Of a DNA stretch of 31,557 nucleotides, positions 15,360 through 23,961 are shown piece by piece (positions within the stretch are counted from its first letter, which is position 1; each line of letters opens with the position of its first letter). The position numbers and the translations under genes are program-made. The stretch spans positions 1-31,557 of the forward strand of contig CAJTXV010000020.1 of assembly GCA_910584255.1 (NCBI GenBank). Direction: 5' to 3'. Source of the stretch: an uncultured Bacilli bacterium (GTDB lineage Bacteria > Bacillota_I > Bacilli_A > RF39 > UBA660). The notes under the pieces are model-generated. The model did no database searches and was not told the DNA's origin. It was given only the letters and a program-made list of their open reading frames with translations.

Positions 15360-16925
15360 ATGAAAAAGTTAAATAATCGAGGTCTTAGTATCGTTGAAAT
15401 TGTTGTTACTTTTGCGATTGTGATGGCAATTATTAGCGGATTACTTGCTATTATTATGAACTACCGACAAAAGGCAGAAACCTCTTTTTCTGAATTGGAA
15501 CTTGAAACCATAAGGAATACACTGACAAAAACGATACAAGATGATATTTTGAATTTTGGAATTTCTGAAATTAATTATGGAGGAAGTTGTATGAGTTCTA
15601 CTAGTTCCTCTCGTTTTTCTACTTGTGCGAATTTGGTATTTAAAAATGGAACAGAAAAGATTTTAGCGGTTTCTAAAATTGATCAGGATAATCGAAGTTC
15701 CATTGAAAATAAATATATTTTTTATGATGATGAAAAGTATGTATTTAAAGACAATTTACCTCAAAATATACCTGCTGGTAGACATGCTTATGATTTTCAA
15801 ACCATCTTTATTTCTACTGAAAATTTTTTATCGAGTGATAGTACTGTTTTATCTGATGGTACTTCCATTAAAATCTATTCGATTGATATCGCCATTGAAC
15901 ATATTGAATATGAACAAGATTTTGGACTCCATATTGTTGCAACTGATTTTGATTTGTTAACCGCCAATGCGATGAGAAATGAGTTTTCTTATACAGGAAG
16001 TAGTCAAGAGTTTACGGCTTTAGCAGATGGAACTTATCAGATTGAATTATGGGGTGCTTCTGGTGGCAATCAAGGACCTTATGTTGGAGGAAAGGGTGCC
16101 TATACTTCGGGTTATATTGCCTTAAAGAAAAATGAGAAACTCTATATTTATGTTGGTGGCAGTGGAAATAGAGAAGAAAATGCTGGTTATAATGGTGGTG
16201 GAGAGATTGCTCCTGGAAATGAAAAATATGGTGCGATTGGAGGAGGTGCGACAGATGTCCGATTAGTGGATGGAACTTGGGATGATTTTAATGGTTTAAA
16301 ATCTAGAATTATGGTAGCTGCTGGAGGTGGTGGAGCCAATTACAGAAATGTAACTTCCGAAGAAGAATCTAAATTATACGGATCTGGACATGGTGGTTCT
16401 GGTGGTGGACTCATAGGTTATGATGGTGAGAGTGAATCTTTTCAAGATACGCATGGAGCGGATTATAAAAGTGCTAATTTTCATGCGATTGGTGGGGGTG
16501 GAACTCAAGTGCTTGGAGGAACTAAAAAGGGATATAATAATGACTTAGAATTACTTTCTTCTGCCATTACAGGTGGTTTTGGTAAGGGTACGAATCCAGA
16601 ACAATCTGCTGGTGGTGGTGGATGGTACACGGGTTCTCAAAGTAGTAGTGGTGGTGCTGGTGGTGGCTCTTCTTATATCTCAGGTCATTTAGGATGTCGA
16701 GCAGTAAATCAAAATTCAGTAATCAACAGTATTAGCCATAAAGCAAACTCTGAATATGATTCTTATATCTTTTCAAATACATTGATGATTGATGGGGAAG
16801 GGTATGTTTGGAACTCTATAACAAAACCTACCCAAAAACAAACGATGCCAAATAATGTAATTACAACCATTGAAGGTGGAAATGTTGGAGATGGATATGC
16901 TAGAATTACGTATTTAGGATTATAA
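15360..16925 (+). CDS. Prepilin-like protein fused to an ALK-type glycine-rich domain
   Basis: From the ATG at 15360 the protein has 521 residues. Leader MKKLNNRG is followed by LSIVE (Glu +5) and a hydrophobic helix, a class III prepilin signal. A pilin-like region with two cysteines (about 77 and 89) follows. From about 208 to the end comes a glycine-rich domain: YQIELWGASGG, GGKGAYTSGYI, LYIYVGGSG, GGGATDVRL, RIMVAAGGGG, GGSGGG, GGGGTQVLGG, AGGGGWYTG and GGAGGGSSYI, ending DGYARITYL. This is the pattern of the bacterial glycine-rich family related to the ALK receptor domain. An in-frame ATG at 15333 overlaps the previous gene, but 15360 gives the proper leader and has GGGGG upstream. It may be a pilus-tip adhesin (inference). 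Confidence 0.85.
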   Translation: MKKLNNRGLSIVEIVVTFAIVMAIISGLLAIIMNYRQKAETSFSELELETIRNTLTKTIQDDILNFGISEINYGGSCMSSTSSSRFSTCANLVFKNGTEKILAVSKIDQDNRSSIENKYIFYDDEKYVFKDNLPQNIPAGRHAYDFQTIFISTENFLSSDSTVLSDGTSIKIYSIDIAIEHIEYEQDFGLHIVATDFDLLTANAMRNEFSYTGSSQEFTALADGTYQIELWGASGGNQGPYVGGKGAYTSGYIALKKNEKLYIYVGGSGNREENAGYNGGGEIAPGNEKYGAIGGGATDVRLVDGTWDDFNGLKSRIMVAAGGGGANYRNVTSEEESKLYGSGHGGSGGGLIGYDGESESFQDTHGADYKSANFHAIGGGGTQVLGGTKKGYNNDLELLSSAITGGFGKGTNPEQSAGGGGWYTGSQSSSGGAGGGSSYISGHLGCRAVNQNSVINSISHKANSEYDSYIFSNTLMIDGEGYVWNSITKPTQKQTMPNNVITTIEGGNVGDGYARITYLGL

Positions 16926-16954
16926 TTGAAATAGATTAAAAAAAATGCTATAAT
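16926..16954 (+). promoter_or_regulatory. Promoter of the radical SAM gene
   Basis: TTGAAA (16926-16931), 17-nt spacer, TATAAT (16949-16954) with extended TG at 16946. It begins right after the previous stop, making the radical SAM gene a separate transcription unit. Confidence 0.8.
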
Positions 16955-16980
16955 ATCCTCCAAAACAAAGGGGATGCAAT

Positions 16981-17739
16981 ATGATATCTTTAGAATTTTT
17001 AGCATTTGAAATCACTAGAAGATGTAATGAATGGTGTAAAATGTGTATGCGCGGCGATTCAGAAGATGTGGATATGACAGAGGAAATCGTTCGTCATGTT
17101 CTATTAAATAATGATATTCAAGATATACAAACCATTATGTTTACTGGTGGAGAGCCTACTCTAAATGAAAAATTAATTTGTTATACGATTGATTTAATTA
17201 TAAGAAATCATCTACCTGTTCATCGTCTTGCTATCGTGACAAATGCCAAAAAATTTCCAAAAATTGCTTTGGAAGCTTTTGATGATTATCAAAAATATTG
17301 CTTATGTAATGGTATTAAAAGTGGTACTTTTCAAAGTAATGTAACCATCAATTTTTCTATAGACTTATTTCATGAAAGCTATCTAGATATAATGAAAGAG
17401 TATCAAGAGAAATACCCTCAGTTTGCTTATAATAATAAAAAACTAGATTGGGTATGGAAGACGGGTAGAGCGGAATACGGAGATAAATTTGAATATGAGA
17501 TCATTCCAATGTATGTAGAGATGGTAATGAGATATTTATGGGTAATGAATACACTCTATGTAACTGCAAAAGGAAATTATGAGACTATGGGAGATGGAAT
17601 GTATATCGATATGGATCGATTAAATATGGGATCTGTTTTTGATTATTCGATATTAGATTTAATAGAAAAGCATGGTAAAGTGCTAAATGGAACTGAGGAG
17701 GAATTTAAAAGATTGTTACATTATGCAAGGAACCAGTAG
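16981..17739 (+). CDS. Short radical SAM protein of unknown substrate
   Basis: The 252-residue protein has a radical SAM cluster site EITRRCNEWCKMCMRG (Cys15, Cys19, Cys22; CX3CX2C) and the SAM-binding FTGGEPTLNE. The rest of a partial barrel follows, with a VTNAK strand and NVTINFSIDLFHESY. It lacks the cysteine-rich C-terminal SPASM or twitch extension seen in peptide-modifying members, so the substrate cannot be inferred. AAGGGGATG is the ribosome binding site. It has its own promoter and a terminator overlapping its stop, and no precursor peptide gene is visible beside it. Confidence 0.87.
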   Translation: MISLEFLAFEITRRCNEWCKMCMRGDSEDVDMTEEIVRHVLLNNDIQDIQTIMFTGGEPTLNEKLICYTIDLIIRNHLPVHRLAIVTNAKKFPKIALEAFDDYQKYCLCNGIKSGTFQSNVTINFSIDLFHESYLDIMKEYQEKYPQFAYNNKKLDWVWKTGRAEYGDKFEYEIIPMYVEMVMRYLWVMNTLYVTAKGNYETMGDGMYIDMDRLNMGSVFDYSILDLIEKHGKVLNGTEEEFKRLLHYARNQ

Positions 17740-17752
17740 TGGCTCCTTTTTT
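17727..17752 (+). terminator. Terminator of the radical SAM gene
   Basis: AAGGAACCA and TGGCTCCTT pair with one mismatch around a GTAG loop, followed by T. It overlaps the radical SAM stop and reaches the end of the convergent ylbJ gene. Confidence 0.75.
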
Positions 17753-18701
17753 AGGCGATTACTAGGGGAAACAATAAAAGATATAGAATACTTGCAAGGA
17801 TTACTTGAAGAATTCTTCCCCATAGGTATGGAAAATATTTTAAATTCTCTTCGGAGATAAATGATAATACTTGCATATGAATACTAAATCCTCCAAAAGA
17901 AATAAAAGATAGAATAGCCCATCCCTTAAAAAACATAGGAATAGATAAGGTCCCTACTAATTTAATACCCTGAGTCATTTCGAATAATCCTGATAACAAA
18001 ATTCTAGTATTTGTACGCATTGGTATTAAACTTTGTAAAAGAGTCGTTAATACTAAAAAACAGGTAACAACACCTAGTAGAAGAAACATAGTATTTAAAG
18101 AATCCATAATACTTTTAGAAAAAGAAGAACCAAAAGAGGTTTTCTTTTTTTCTTTTTGACCCCCTTTTTTTATCTTTTCTTTTTCTTTTACTGTATCCTT
18201 TTTTTTGGATAAAAAGCCAATGATTAAATTACTAAAGATATGGCAAAATAAAATAAGAAATGCGAGTTTTTTGTTATGTAAAAGAGAGGTTCCAATAAAT
18301 CCTAGTATAAATAGTGGATTTGCAAAATGTGTAAATGTTAAGATTTGTTCTCCTTCTTCTTTGGATAGAATCCCTTCATGGACTAGTCTCGATGTATATT
18401 TTGCACTACTAGGAAATCCCGAAATCATACTGATAAATAAAATAAAACTAGCATTTTTAGGTAACCCAAATAAGGTAGGCATAATACTTCCAAAATACTT
18501 TCCTAGTAATTCAATAAATCCATATTCAATTAATAGGTTAGAAACCACAAAAAAAGGAAACAGAGAGGGGAATAAATTCTCTTTCCAAATAGAAATAGAA
18601 AATGATACACTTTCAATCACTTCTTTTGAGTAAGTGATTAATAAAATAGTTACCATAGACAATAAACAAATTACTAGAAAAGATCGATTTATTTTTTTCA
18701 T
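17751..18701 (-). CDS. ylbJ: YlbJ-like sporulation integral membrane protein
   Basis: A 316-residue polytopic membrane protein with about eight hydrophobic segments. It contains the nucleoside-recognition (GATE-type) pattern seen in YlbJ and the related spore maturation proteins: LFPSLFPFFVVSNLL, FISMISGFPSSAKYTSRL, THFANPLFILGFIG. The middle is a lysine-rich loop (about 168-187). YlbJ is a SigE-controlled membrane protein needed for proper spores, probably a transporter; the substrate is unknown. It is shorter than Bacillus YlbJ (about 400). GGAG precedes the ATG. The divergent neighbour is ylbL-like, and ylbJ and ylbL are also near neighbours in Bacillus, which supports the call. Confidence 0.85.
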   Translation of the reverse strand: MKKINRSFLVICLLSMVTILLITYSKEVIESVSFSISIWKENLFPSLFPFFVVSNLLIEYGFIELLGKYFGSIMPTLFGLPKNASFILFISMISGFPSSAKYTSRLVHEGILSKEEGEQILTFTHFANPLFILGFIGTSLLHNKKLAFLILFCHIFSNLIIGFLSKKKDTVKEKEKIKKGGQKEKKKTSFGSSFSKSIMDSLNTMFLLLGVVTCFLVLTTLLQSLIPMRTNTRILLSGLFEMTQGIKLVGTLSIPMFFKGWAILSFISFGGFSIHMQVLSFISEENLKYFPYLWGRILQVILASILYLLLFPLVIA

Positions 18702-18717
18702 AAAAATTCTCCACTTG

Positions 18718-18726
18718 TGTTATAAT
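18718..18726 (+). promoter_or_regulatory. Extended -10 promoter of ylbL
   Basis: TGTTATAAT, 20 nt before the ATG at 18747. A weak TTCATA lies 18 nt upstream of the hexamer, inside the start of divergent ylbJ. Confidence 0.6.
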
Positions 18727-18746
18727 TTACTAGAAGGAATGATTCT

Positions 18747-19766
18747 ATGTTTAATACACTATATGAAAAAATAAAACAATTTATTAAGGATTACTATTTA
18801 TCTCTTAGTTTCTATTTCGTGTTATTAGCGGTCTCTTTATACCCACTTCCTTTTTATATTTATAGTGGTGGTGGATTACTTCCAGTAGATGATAAAATTC
18901 AAATAGAAGAAAAACAGGAGATAAATGGAAGCTTTCATCTATGTTATGTTTCTGAACTACGTGCGACTCTTCCTACTTATATTCTAGCGAAAATTTTACC
19001 TAGTTGGGATTTAGAGCCAGTGAGTGATTCTAAATTAACTAATAAGGAAACAGAGGAAGATATTTTTACAAGAGACAAGTTGTTTTTAAGTACAGGAAAC
19101 ACTAATGCTGTTAGTTTGGCCTATCAAAAGGCAGGGCGTTCTTTTAAAATTACAGGTACTAGGAATTACGTTTTATATATTGATGAATATGCCAAAACTA
19201 CTTTAAAAATTGGGGACGATATCCGAAAGATTAATGGAAAGGAAATTAAAAATACAGAAGAGATTGGCAAAATTATTTCATCTAGTCGTGTTGGAGAGGA
19301 ATTAAAACTTTCTGTCATTCGAAACGGACATATTAAAGAGGCGACAGGAACTGTCTATGAAAAAAATGGTACCCATCTTCTTGGGATTATGATTCAAACG
19401 GGATTTGACTACGAGACAAATCCAAAAATTGATCTTCATTTTAATGAGAATGAAGCAGGAAGTTCTGGGGGATTAATTTTAACTTTATCCATTTATAATC
19501 AGCTAACAAAACAAGATATTACAAAGGGATTAAAAATTGCAGGAACTGGAACTATTGAAGTAGATGGAACGGTTGGTGAAATTGGTGGCGTTAAATATAA
19601 ACTAAAAGGGGCTGTTAAAGAAAAAGCCGATGTTTTCTTGGTGCCAAAAGGAAAAAACTATGAAGAAGCAATGAAAGAAAAAGAAAAACACCATTACAGT
19701 ATTCAAATTATCGAGGTAGAAACCTTTGATGAAGCGCTAAAATCCTTAGAAAATCTAAGACTTTAA
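18747..19766 (+). CDS. ylbL: YlbL/SepM-like membrane PDZ-Lon serine protease
   Basis: The 339-residue protein has an N-terminal membrane anchor (about 18-40), a PDZ domain (about 135-200: LKIGDDIRKINGKEIKN...LKLSVIRNG) and a Lon-type proteolytic domain. The catalytic Ser240 sits in NEAGSSGGL and the partner Lys285 in GEIGGVKYKLKGA, the Ser-Lys dyad of the family. Orthologues act outside the membrane: SepM trims a competence peptide in streptococci, and YlbL has been linked to recovery from DNA damage in Bacillus. The role here is unknown. AGAAGGAA precedes the start and a hairpin follows the stop. Confidence 0.92.
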   Translation: MFNTLYEKIKQFIKDYYLSLSFYFVLLAVSLYPLPFYIYSGGGLLPVDDKIQIEEKQEINGSFHLCYVSELRATLPTYILAKILPSWDLEPVSDSKLTNKETEEDIFTRDKLFLSTGNTNAVSLAYQKAGRSFKITGTRNYVLYIDEYAKTTLKIGDDIRKINGKEIKNTEEIGKIISSSRVGEELKLSVIRNGHIKEATGTVYEKNGTHLLGIMIQTGFDYETNPKIDLHFNENEAGSSGGLILTLSIYNQLTKQDITKGLKIAGTGTIEVDGTVGEIGGVKYKLKGAVKEKADVFLVPKGKNYEEAMKEKEKHHYSIQIIEVETFDEALKSLENLRL

Positions 19767-19770
19767 ATGT

Positions 19771-19798
19771 AAAATCATGTAAGAAGTGATTTTCTTTT
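19771..19798 (+). terminator. ylbL terminator
   Basis: AAAATCA (19771-19777) pairs with TGATTTT (19787-19793), followed by CTTTTT. It is a modest but well-placed hairpin. Confidence 0.55.
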
Positions 19799-19809
19799 TA
19801 TTTGTTCTT

Positions 19810-19818
19810 TGTTATACT
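19810..19818 (+). promoter_or_regulatory. Extended -10 promoter of mutS
   Basis: TGTTATACT, 43 nt before the mutS ATG, with no strong -35. Confidence 0.5.
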
Positions 19819-19824
19819 AAATAC

Positions 19825-19843
19825 AGTTTCTTAAAAAGAAACT
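19825..19843. promoter_or_regulatory. Perfect 8-3-8 palindrome in the mutS leader
   Basis: AGTTTCTT-AAA-AAGAAACT begins about where transcription should start and ends 4 nt before the AGAGGTG ribosome binding site. It could be an operator or a 5' mRNA hairpin. It has no T-tract, so it is not a terminator. Confidence 0.5.
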
Positions 19844-19861
19844 TAATAGAGGTGTAGTAGT

Positions 19862-22417
19862 ATGAAGCGCAGTGAAGTAGATAGAGAAAAAATATCTCCT
19901 ATGATGAAGCAATATCTAGAAATTAAAGAACAGTATGAGGATACGATTATCTTTTTTCGCTTGGGAGATTTTTATGAAATGTTTTTTGAAGATGCTACCC
20001 TCGCAAGTCATGAATTAGAACTTACATTGACTGGAAAAAATTGTGGGTTAGAAGAGAGAGTCCCTATGTGTGGAATTCCTTATCACGCTTATAAAACCTA
20101 CCTAGATAAACTGATAGAAAAAGGATATAAGGTAGCTATTTGTGAACAAATGACTGATCCAAAACTTACCAAAGGAATGGTTGATCGAGATGTAATTCAA
20201 GTTGTTACGAAGGGAACAAGGTTAGACGATGCCATTGATTCTCATGATTTTAATTATATCGGAGGAGTTTACGATTTTGAGTATTGTTATGGGATTAGTT
20301 ATATTGATGTTTCAACGGGGTATGTATATGGGTTAATTATTGACCATGATGAAGACTTATTATTAAAAGAAGTGGTAAATCGTAATATTAGAGAGCTCAT
20401 TGTAAATGATAAGATTGATCGAAATATTGTAAGTATGTTTCGTGAACAGTATAATTTATTAGTAACTTTTAGAGAAAATATTTATGAAGGAGAAGAATAT
20501 CAATACATTTATCAAGATGTAAAGGATGTTAGAATTGTTACGGTTACAAAGTATTTGCTTCAATATTTACTAGATACGAAGAAAGGAGATTTATCTCATC
20601 TTCAAAAAATAGAACTAGTCGATGAACAAGAGCATTTATTATTTGATGTGCATACGAAGAAGAATTTAGAGTTAGTTGAGACCATTCGAAATCATGATCG
20701 TCAATATTCTTTATTATGGTTACTTGATAAGACTAAGACGGCTATGGGTAGTAGGTATTTAAAAGCTAATATAGAAAGCCCGTTAACTAGTAGAGAAGAG
20801 ATTATAAGAAGATACCATATTATTGAAAAATTATTAACGGAATTTATTAAAAAAGAGGAATTAAAAGAAGCATTAGATAAAGTTTATGATTTAGAACGAT
20901 TGTCTAGTCGTATTAGTTATGGAAATGTGAATGCTAGAGATTTATTACAGTTAAAAAATTCACTTTCGGTTTTACCAACGATTCATGCTATTTTAGAAGA
21001 GATTGAGTATGATAAAAATGTAGAAGTTTTAGATGAATTGTATCAATTATTAGAAAGTGCGATTCATGAAGATGCTCCTGTTACAATTCGGGAAGGTTCA
21101 TTGATTAAACCCAATTATAACGATGAATTAGACCGGTTAAAGAGTATTCGAAAAAATAGTAAAGATTTTATTCTTCAAATTGAGAATGATGAAAAAGAAC
21201 GAACAGGTATTAAAAATTTAAAAGTTGGGTTTAACAAAGTATTTGGTTATTATATTGAAGTTAGTAAGGGGAGTATTCCTCTAATCAAAGAAGAATTTGG
21301 ATATGACCGAAAACAAACGTTAGCAAATTGTGAACGATTTATTACACCGTTGTTAAAAGAGAAAGAAGATATTATTTTAGGGGCCGAAGAAAAAATTATT
21401 GAGTTAGAATATCAACTATTTATGCAAATTCGAGAAATTGCCAAAGGATATATTGGTAGACTTCAACAAATTTCGAAAGTACTAGCAGAGGTTGATATGA
21501 TGCTATCTTTAGCAACTGTTGCAGAAGAAAATAATTATGTTCGACCTACACTTACAGAAGAAAAAGTCATTCAAATTAAGGATGGAAGACATCCAGTCGT
21601 TGAGAAGGTCAGTAAAAAAGATTATGTACCAAATGACATTTCGATGGGGAAAGATACAAATATTTTATTAATTACTGGTCCTAATATGGCAGGAAAAAGC
21701 ACTTATATGAGACAACTTGCTATTATCATTATTATGGCTCAAATTGGTTCCTTTGTTCCTTGTCGGAGTTGTATGATTCCAATATTCGATAAGATTTTTA
21801 CAAGAATTGGTGCGAGTGATGATTTAGTAAGTGGAGAAAGTACCTTTATGGTAGAAATGAAAGAAGCTAATATTGCAGTTAGTGAAGCAACGGAAAATAG
21901 TTTGATTTTGTTTGATGAATTAGGAAGAGGAACGGCAACTTATGATGGCATGAGTCTAGCCCAAGCAATTTTAGAATATATTCACGATAAAATTAGGGCT
22001 AAAACTTTATTTTCTACGCATTACCATGAATTAACTTCTTTAGCATCCGACCTTCCAAATTTGAGAAATGTACATGTCAGTGCAATAGAAGAACAAGGAA
22101 CGATTACATTTTTACATAAAGTAAAGAATGGGGCAGTAGATAAGAGTTATGGAATTCATGTTGCATCTTTAGCTAAACTTCCTACTAGTTTAATTGAACG
22201 GGCAAATGAAATTTTATCTGTTTATGAGCATAAAGGAACAAAAAAACAGACATTTACGCAGACCAGCCTATTTTTAGATGTAGATTCTAAAGAAACCTCA
22301 ATAGAAAGTGAAATTGTAGAAAAATTAAATGAAGTCAATCCATTAGAGATGACCCCTATCGAAGCATTAAATTTTCTTTACGATTTAAAAAGTAAAATCA
22401 AAGAAGACAAACGATAA
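19862..22417 (+). CDS. mutS: DNA mismatch repair protein MutS
   Basis: MutS recognises mismatches and small loops in DNA and starts repair. The 851-residue protein has the mismatch-reading Phe-X-Glu (Phe37, Glu39 in LGDFYEMFFEDA) and MCGIPYHA. The connector, lever and clamp domains follow, and the ATPase carries GPNMAGKST (606-614), FDELGRGT (Asp685, Glu686) and THYHELTSL. Length and order are normal for MutS1. The start has AGAGGTG upstream. In most Bacilli mutL follows directly, but here the next gene is an unrelated membrane protein with its own promoter. No terminator is visible after the stop. Confidence 0.98.
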   Translation: MKRSEVDREKISPMMKQYLEIKEQYEDTIIFFRLGDFYEMFFEDATLASHELELTLTGKNCGLEERVPMCGIPYHAYKTYLDKLIEKGYKVAICEQMTDPKLTKGMVDRDVIQVVTKGTRLDDAIDSHDFNYIGGVYDFEYCYGISYIDVSTGYVYGLIIDHDEDLLLKEVVNRNIRELIVNDKIDRNIVSMFREQYNLLVTFRENIYEGEEYQYIYQDVKDVRIVTVTKYLLQYLLDTKKGDLSHLQKIELVDEQEHLLFDVHTKKNLELVETIRNHDRQYSLLWLLDKTKTAMGSRYLKANIESPLTSREEIIRRYHIIEKLLTEFIKKEELKEALDKVYDLERLSSRISYGNVNARDLLQLKNSLSVLPTIHAILEEIEYDKNVEVLDELYQLLESAIHEDAPVTIREGSLIKPNYNDELDRLKSIRKNSKDFILQIENDEKERTGIKNLKVGFNKVFGYYIEVSKGSIPLIKEEFGYDRKQTLANCERFITPLLKEKEDIILGAEEKIIELEYQLFMQIREIAKGYIGRLQQISKVLAEVDMMLSLATVAEENNYVRPTLTEEKVIQIKDGRHPVVEKVSKKDYVPNDISMGKDTNILLITGPNMAGKSTYMRQLAIIIIMAQIGSFVPCRSCMIPIFDKIFTRIGASDDLVSGESTFMVEMKEANIAVSEATENSLILFDELGRGTATYDGMSLAQAILEYIHDKIRAKTLFSTHYHELTSLASDLPNLRNVHVSAIEEQGTITFLHKVKNGAVDKSYGIHVASLAKLPTSLIERANEILSVYEHKGTKKQTFTQTSLFLDVDSKETSIESEIVEKLNEVNPLEMTPIEALNFLYDLKSKIKEDKR

Positions 22418-22425
22418 AAAATGTT

Positions 22426-22453
22426 TTGAAAATGATGGGAAATATGTTATAAT
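22426..22453 (+). promoter_or_regulatory. Promoter of the coiled-coil membrane gene
   Basis: TTGAAA (22426-22431), 16-nt spacer and TATAAT (22448-22453) with extended TG at 22445. It lies just after the mutS stop. Confidence 0.75.
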
Positions 22454-22480
22454 AGGAACAATTTAATGGGGTGGATAGAA

Positions 22481-23146
22481 ATGTTTCAATATTTAATTAA
22501 CACTTTAACAGAAAAGATAAAGAATGAAAAAGTGAATTTAGAAGAAAAAGAGCAAGAAAAAGAGAATATCGAAAACAAATTAAGTTTGATAGAAACATAT
22601 AATGATTTAAAAGAAAAAATAAAAATCTTCAGAGTGAGAACAGGATTAGGGGGTGGAAGTATGTTATTACTAGGAGGTCTATCTTTAACCCTTGAAATGC
22701 CAGTAGGAATGTATTTAGCATTATACTTTGTGATTATGGGTGGATGCTTAGTATTTGAAAAAATCCATCAGTTAAGAGATTTCAAAAAAGCGATTAGGAT
22801 GAACTTTTTTGAAGGAATCAATAAATTAATAGAAAACCAAGAAAGTATGGAAGAACGCTCTCAAAGTTTAAAAAAGGATATTGAAAATAGAAAAAGAGTA
22901 ATTCATGGTTATGAAGAAGAGTTAAAAAGAGTTTTAATCATGGATGAATTTGAAAGGAATCAATTGTATAACCAACTATTATATCAAGCAGATACGAAGG
23001 AAGAATATGAACTACTTAGAAGAAAACAGGAGCAAGAAATGATGCCTTTTGAAGAATTTTTAAATGAATCAGTAGATTATGGAAATGTACATCTAGAAGT
23101 ATCAGAAGTAGATCGTAGTCAAAAGGTTTTTGTAAAAAAGAAATAA
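22481..23146 (+). CDS. Coiled-coil protein with two transmembrane helices, function unknown
   Basis: I do not recognise this 221-residue protein. Residues about 10-50 form a highly charged coiled coil. Two hydrophobic segments (about 57-72 and 75-90) make a short hairpin anchor, and a second long coiled coil (about 95-185) ends in an acidic then basic tail. Both coiled coils should therefore lie on the same side of the membrane. An ATG at 22466 is in frame, but the ATG at 22481 has GGGGTGG at correct spacing. It is flanked by its own promoter and terminator and so is monocistronic. Confidence 0.75.
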   Translation: MFQYLINTLTEKIKNEKVNLEEKEQEKENIENKLSLIETYNDLKEKIKIFRVRTGLGGGSMLLLGGLSLTLEMPVGMYLALYFVIMGGCLVFEKIHQLRDFKKAIRMNFFEGINKLIENQESMEERSQSLKKDIENRKRVIHGYEEELKRVLIMDEFERNQLYNQLLYQADTKEEYELLRRKQEQEMMPFEEFLNESVDYGNVHLEVSEVDRSQKVFVKKK

Positions 23147-23231
23147 TGGATTAAAAAAAGTTAATATAGAATTAGTGTGAAAATAGAACTCTAAGAATAG
23201 GATCAATCATTCAATTTACTTTGAGTGTTGA

Positions 23232-23260
23232 AGAGTAGATCGTGATATCTATTCTTTTTT
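23232..23260 (+). terminator. Terminator after the coiled-coil membrane gene
   Basis: AGAGTAGAT (23232-23240) pairs with ATCTATTCT (23247-23255; one G-U), followed by TTTTT and a second T-run at 23263-23270. Confidence 0.75.
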
Positions 23261-23311
23261 AGTTTTTTTTAAATTTCCACACTTTGGGAATGTGATTCAT
23301 TGTCTTTTTCG

Positions 23312-23340
23312 TTGACTTGTGCTTCTGATTGCGTTAAAAT
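23312..23340 (+). promoter_or_regulatory. Near-consensus promoter of the LRR gene
   Basis: TTGACT (23312-23317), 17-nt spacer, TAAAAT (23335-23340). It has the best -35 in the window and lies upstream of a now broken gene. Confidence 0.7.
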
Positions 23341-23364
23341 AGCACACATTTAAGGAATGGTTTT

Positions 23365-23910
23365 ATGAAAGAAATAATTACAGAGCGTGTCAAAGTGCTA
23401 AGTAGGGAGATGATTACCAATCCCCAGTGTGATACTTTAGTTTTACCAGATAGTATTGAAGTCATCGGCTATTGTGCACTTGCTAGTTGTACACAATTAA
23501 AAGAAATTATATTCGTTGATGAAGATGGAAAAGAAGTAAATAATAAAATTCAAGAAATTGATCCATACGCATTTGCACATACAAAAATCGAAAAATTTAT
23601 CTATTCTCATCATTTAAAATCGATTGGGTATTATGCATTTTATGATACACCTCTTTCTATATTTCAATACCAAGATGATGCCTCCTTGGAAAGTTCATTA
23701 AAAAAAATTGGTAGTTTTGCTTTTAAAATGACTCAGATGAGGGATTTTGTGATTCCACCTTCTGTAGAGATACTTTCCTTAGATAATTGTATCCGTTCTG
23801 TTCTTTGTAAAGATAGTAAGGGTCGTATTGTTCCTGGTTTTCATGACCTTGAATCTAACTATTATTTAGAAGAAATCTCTTTGATTGGTGCTTCTTTTTT
23901 AGAGATATAA
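23365..23910 (+). CDS. 5' fragment of the LRR gene (181 residues)
   Basis: First open piece, with AAGGA 8 nt upstream and a strong promoter. It contains at least four BspA-type leucine-rich units: LPDSIEVIGYCALASC, IDPYAFAHTKIEKF, LKSIGYYAFYDT and LKKIGSFAFKM. There is no signal peptide, unlike secreted BspA proteins. The TAA at its end could come from one base change (CAA to TAA). Confidence 0.65.
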   Translation: MKEIITERVKVLSREMITNPQCDTLVLPDSIEVIGYCALASCTQLKEIIFVDEDGKEVNNKIQEIDPYAFAHTKIEKFIYSHHLKSIGYYAFYDTPLSIFQYQDDASLESSLKKIGSFAFKMTQMRDFVIPPSVEILSLDNCIRSVLCKDSKGRIVPGFHDLESNYYLEEISLIGASFLEI

Positions 23911-23961
23911 GATATCCTAATCCAGTGTCCTAATTTAAAAAAAATTCATCTAAGTATTGAT

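Noticed and set aside
12139..16925. A complete competence (comG) operon
   Set aside because: No comGB/pilC, major pilin or prepilin peptidase is present, and the ATPase is divergent from the prepilins.
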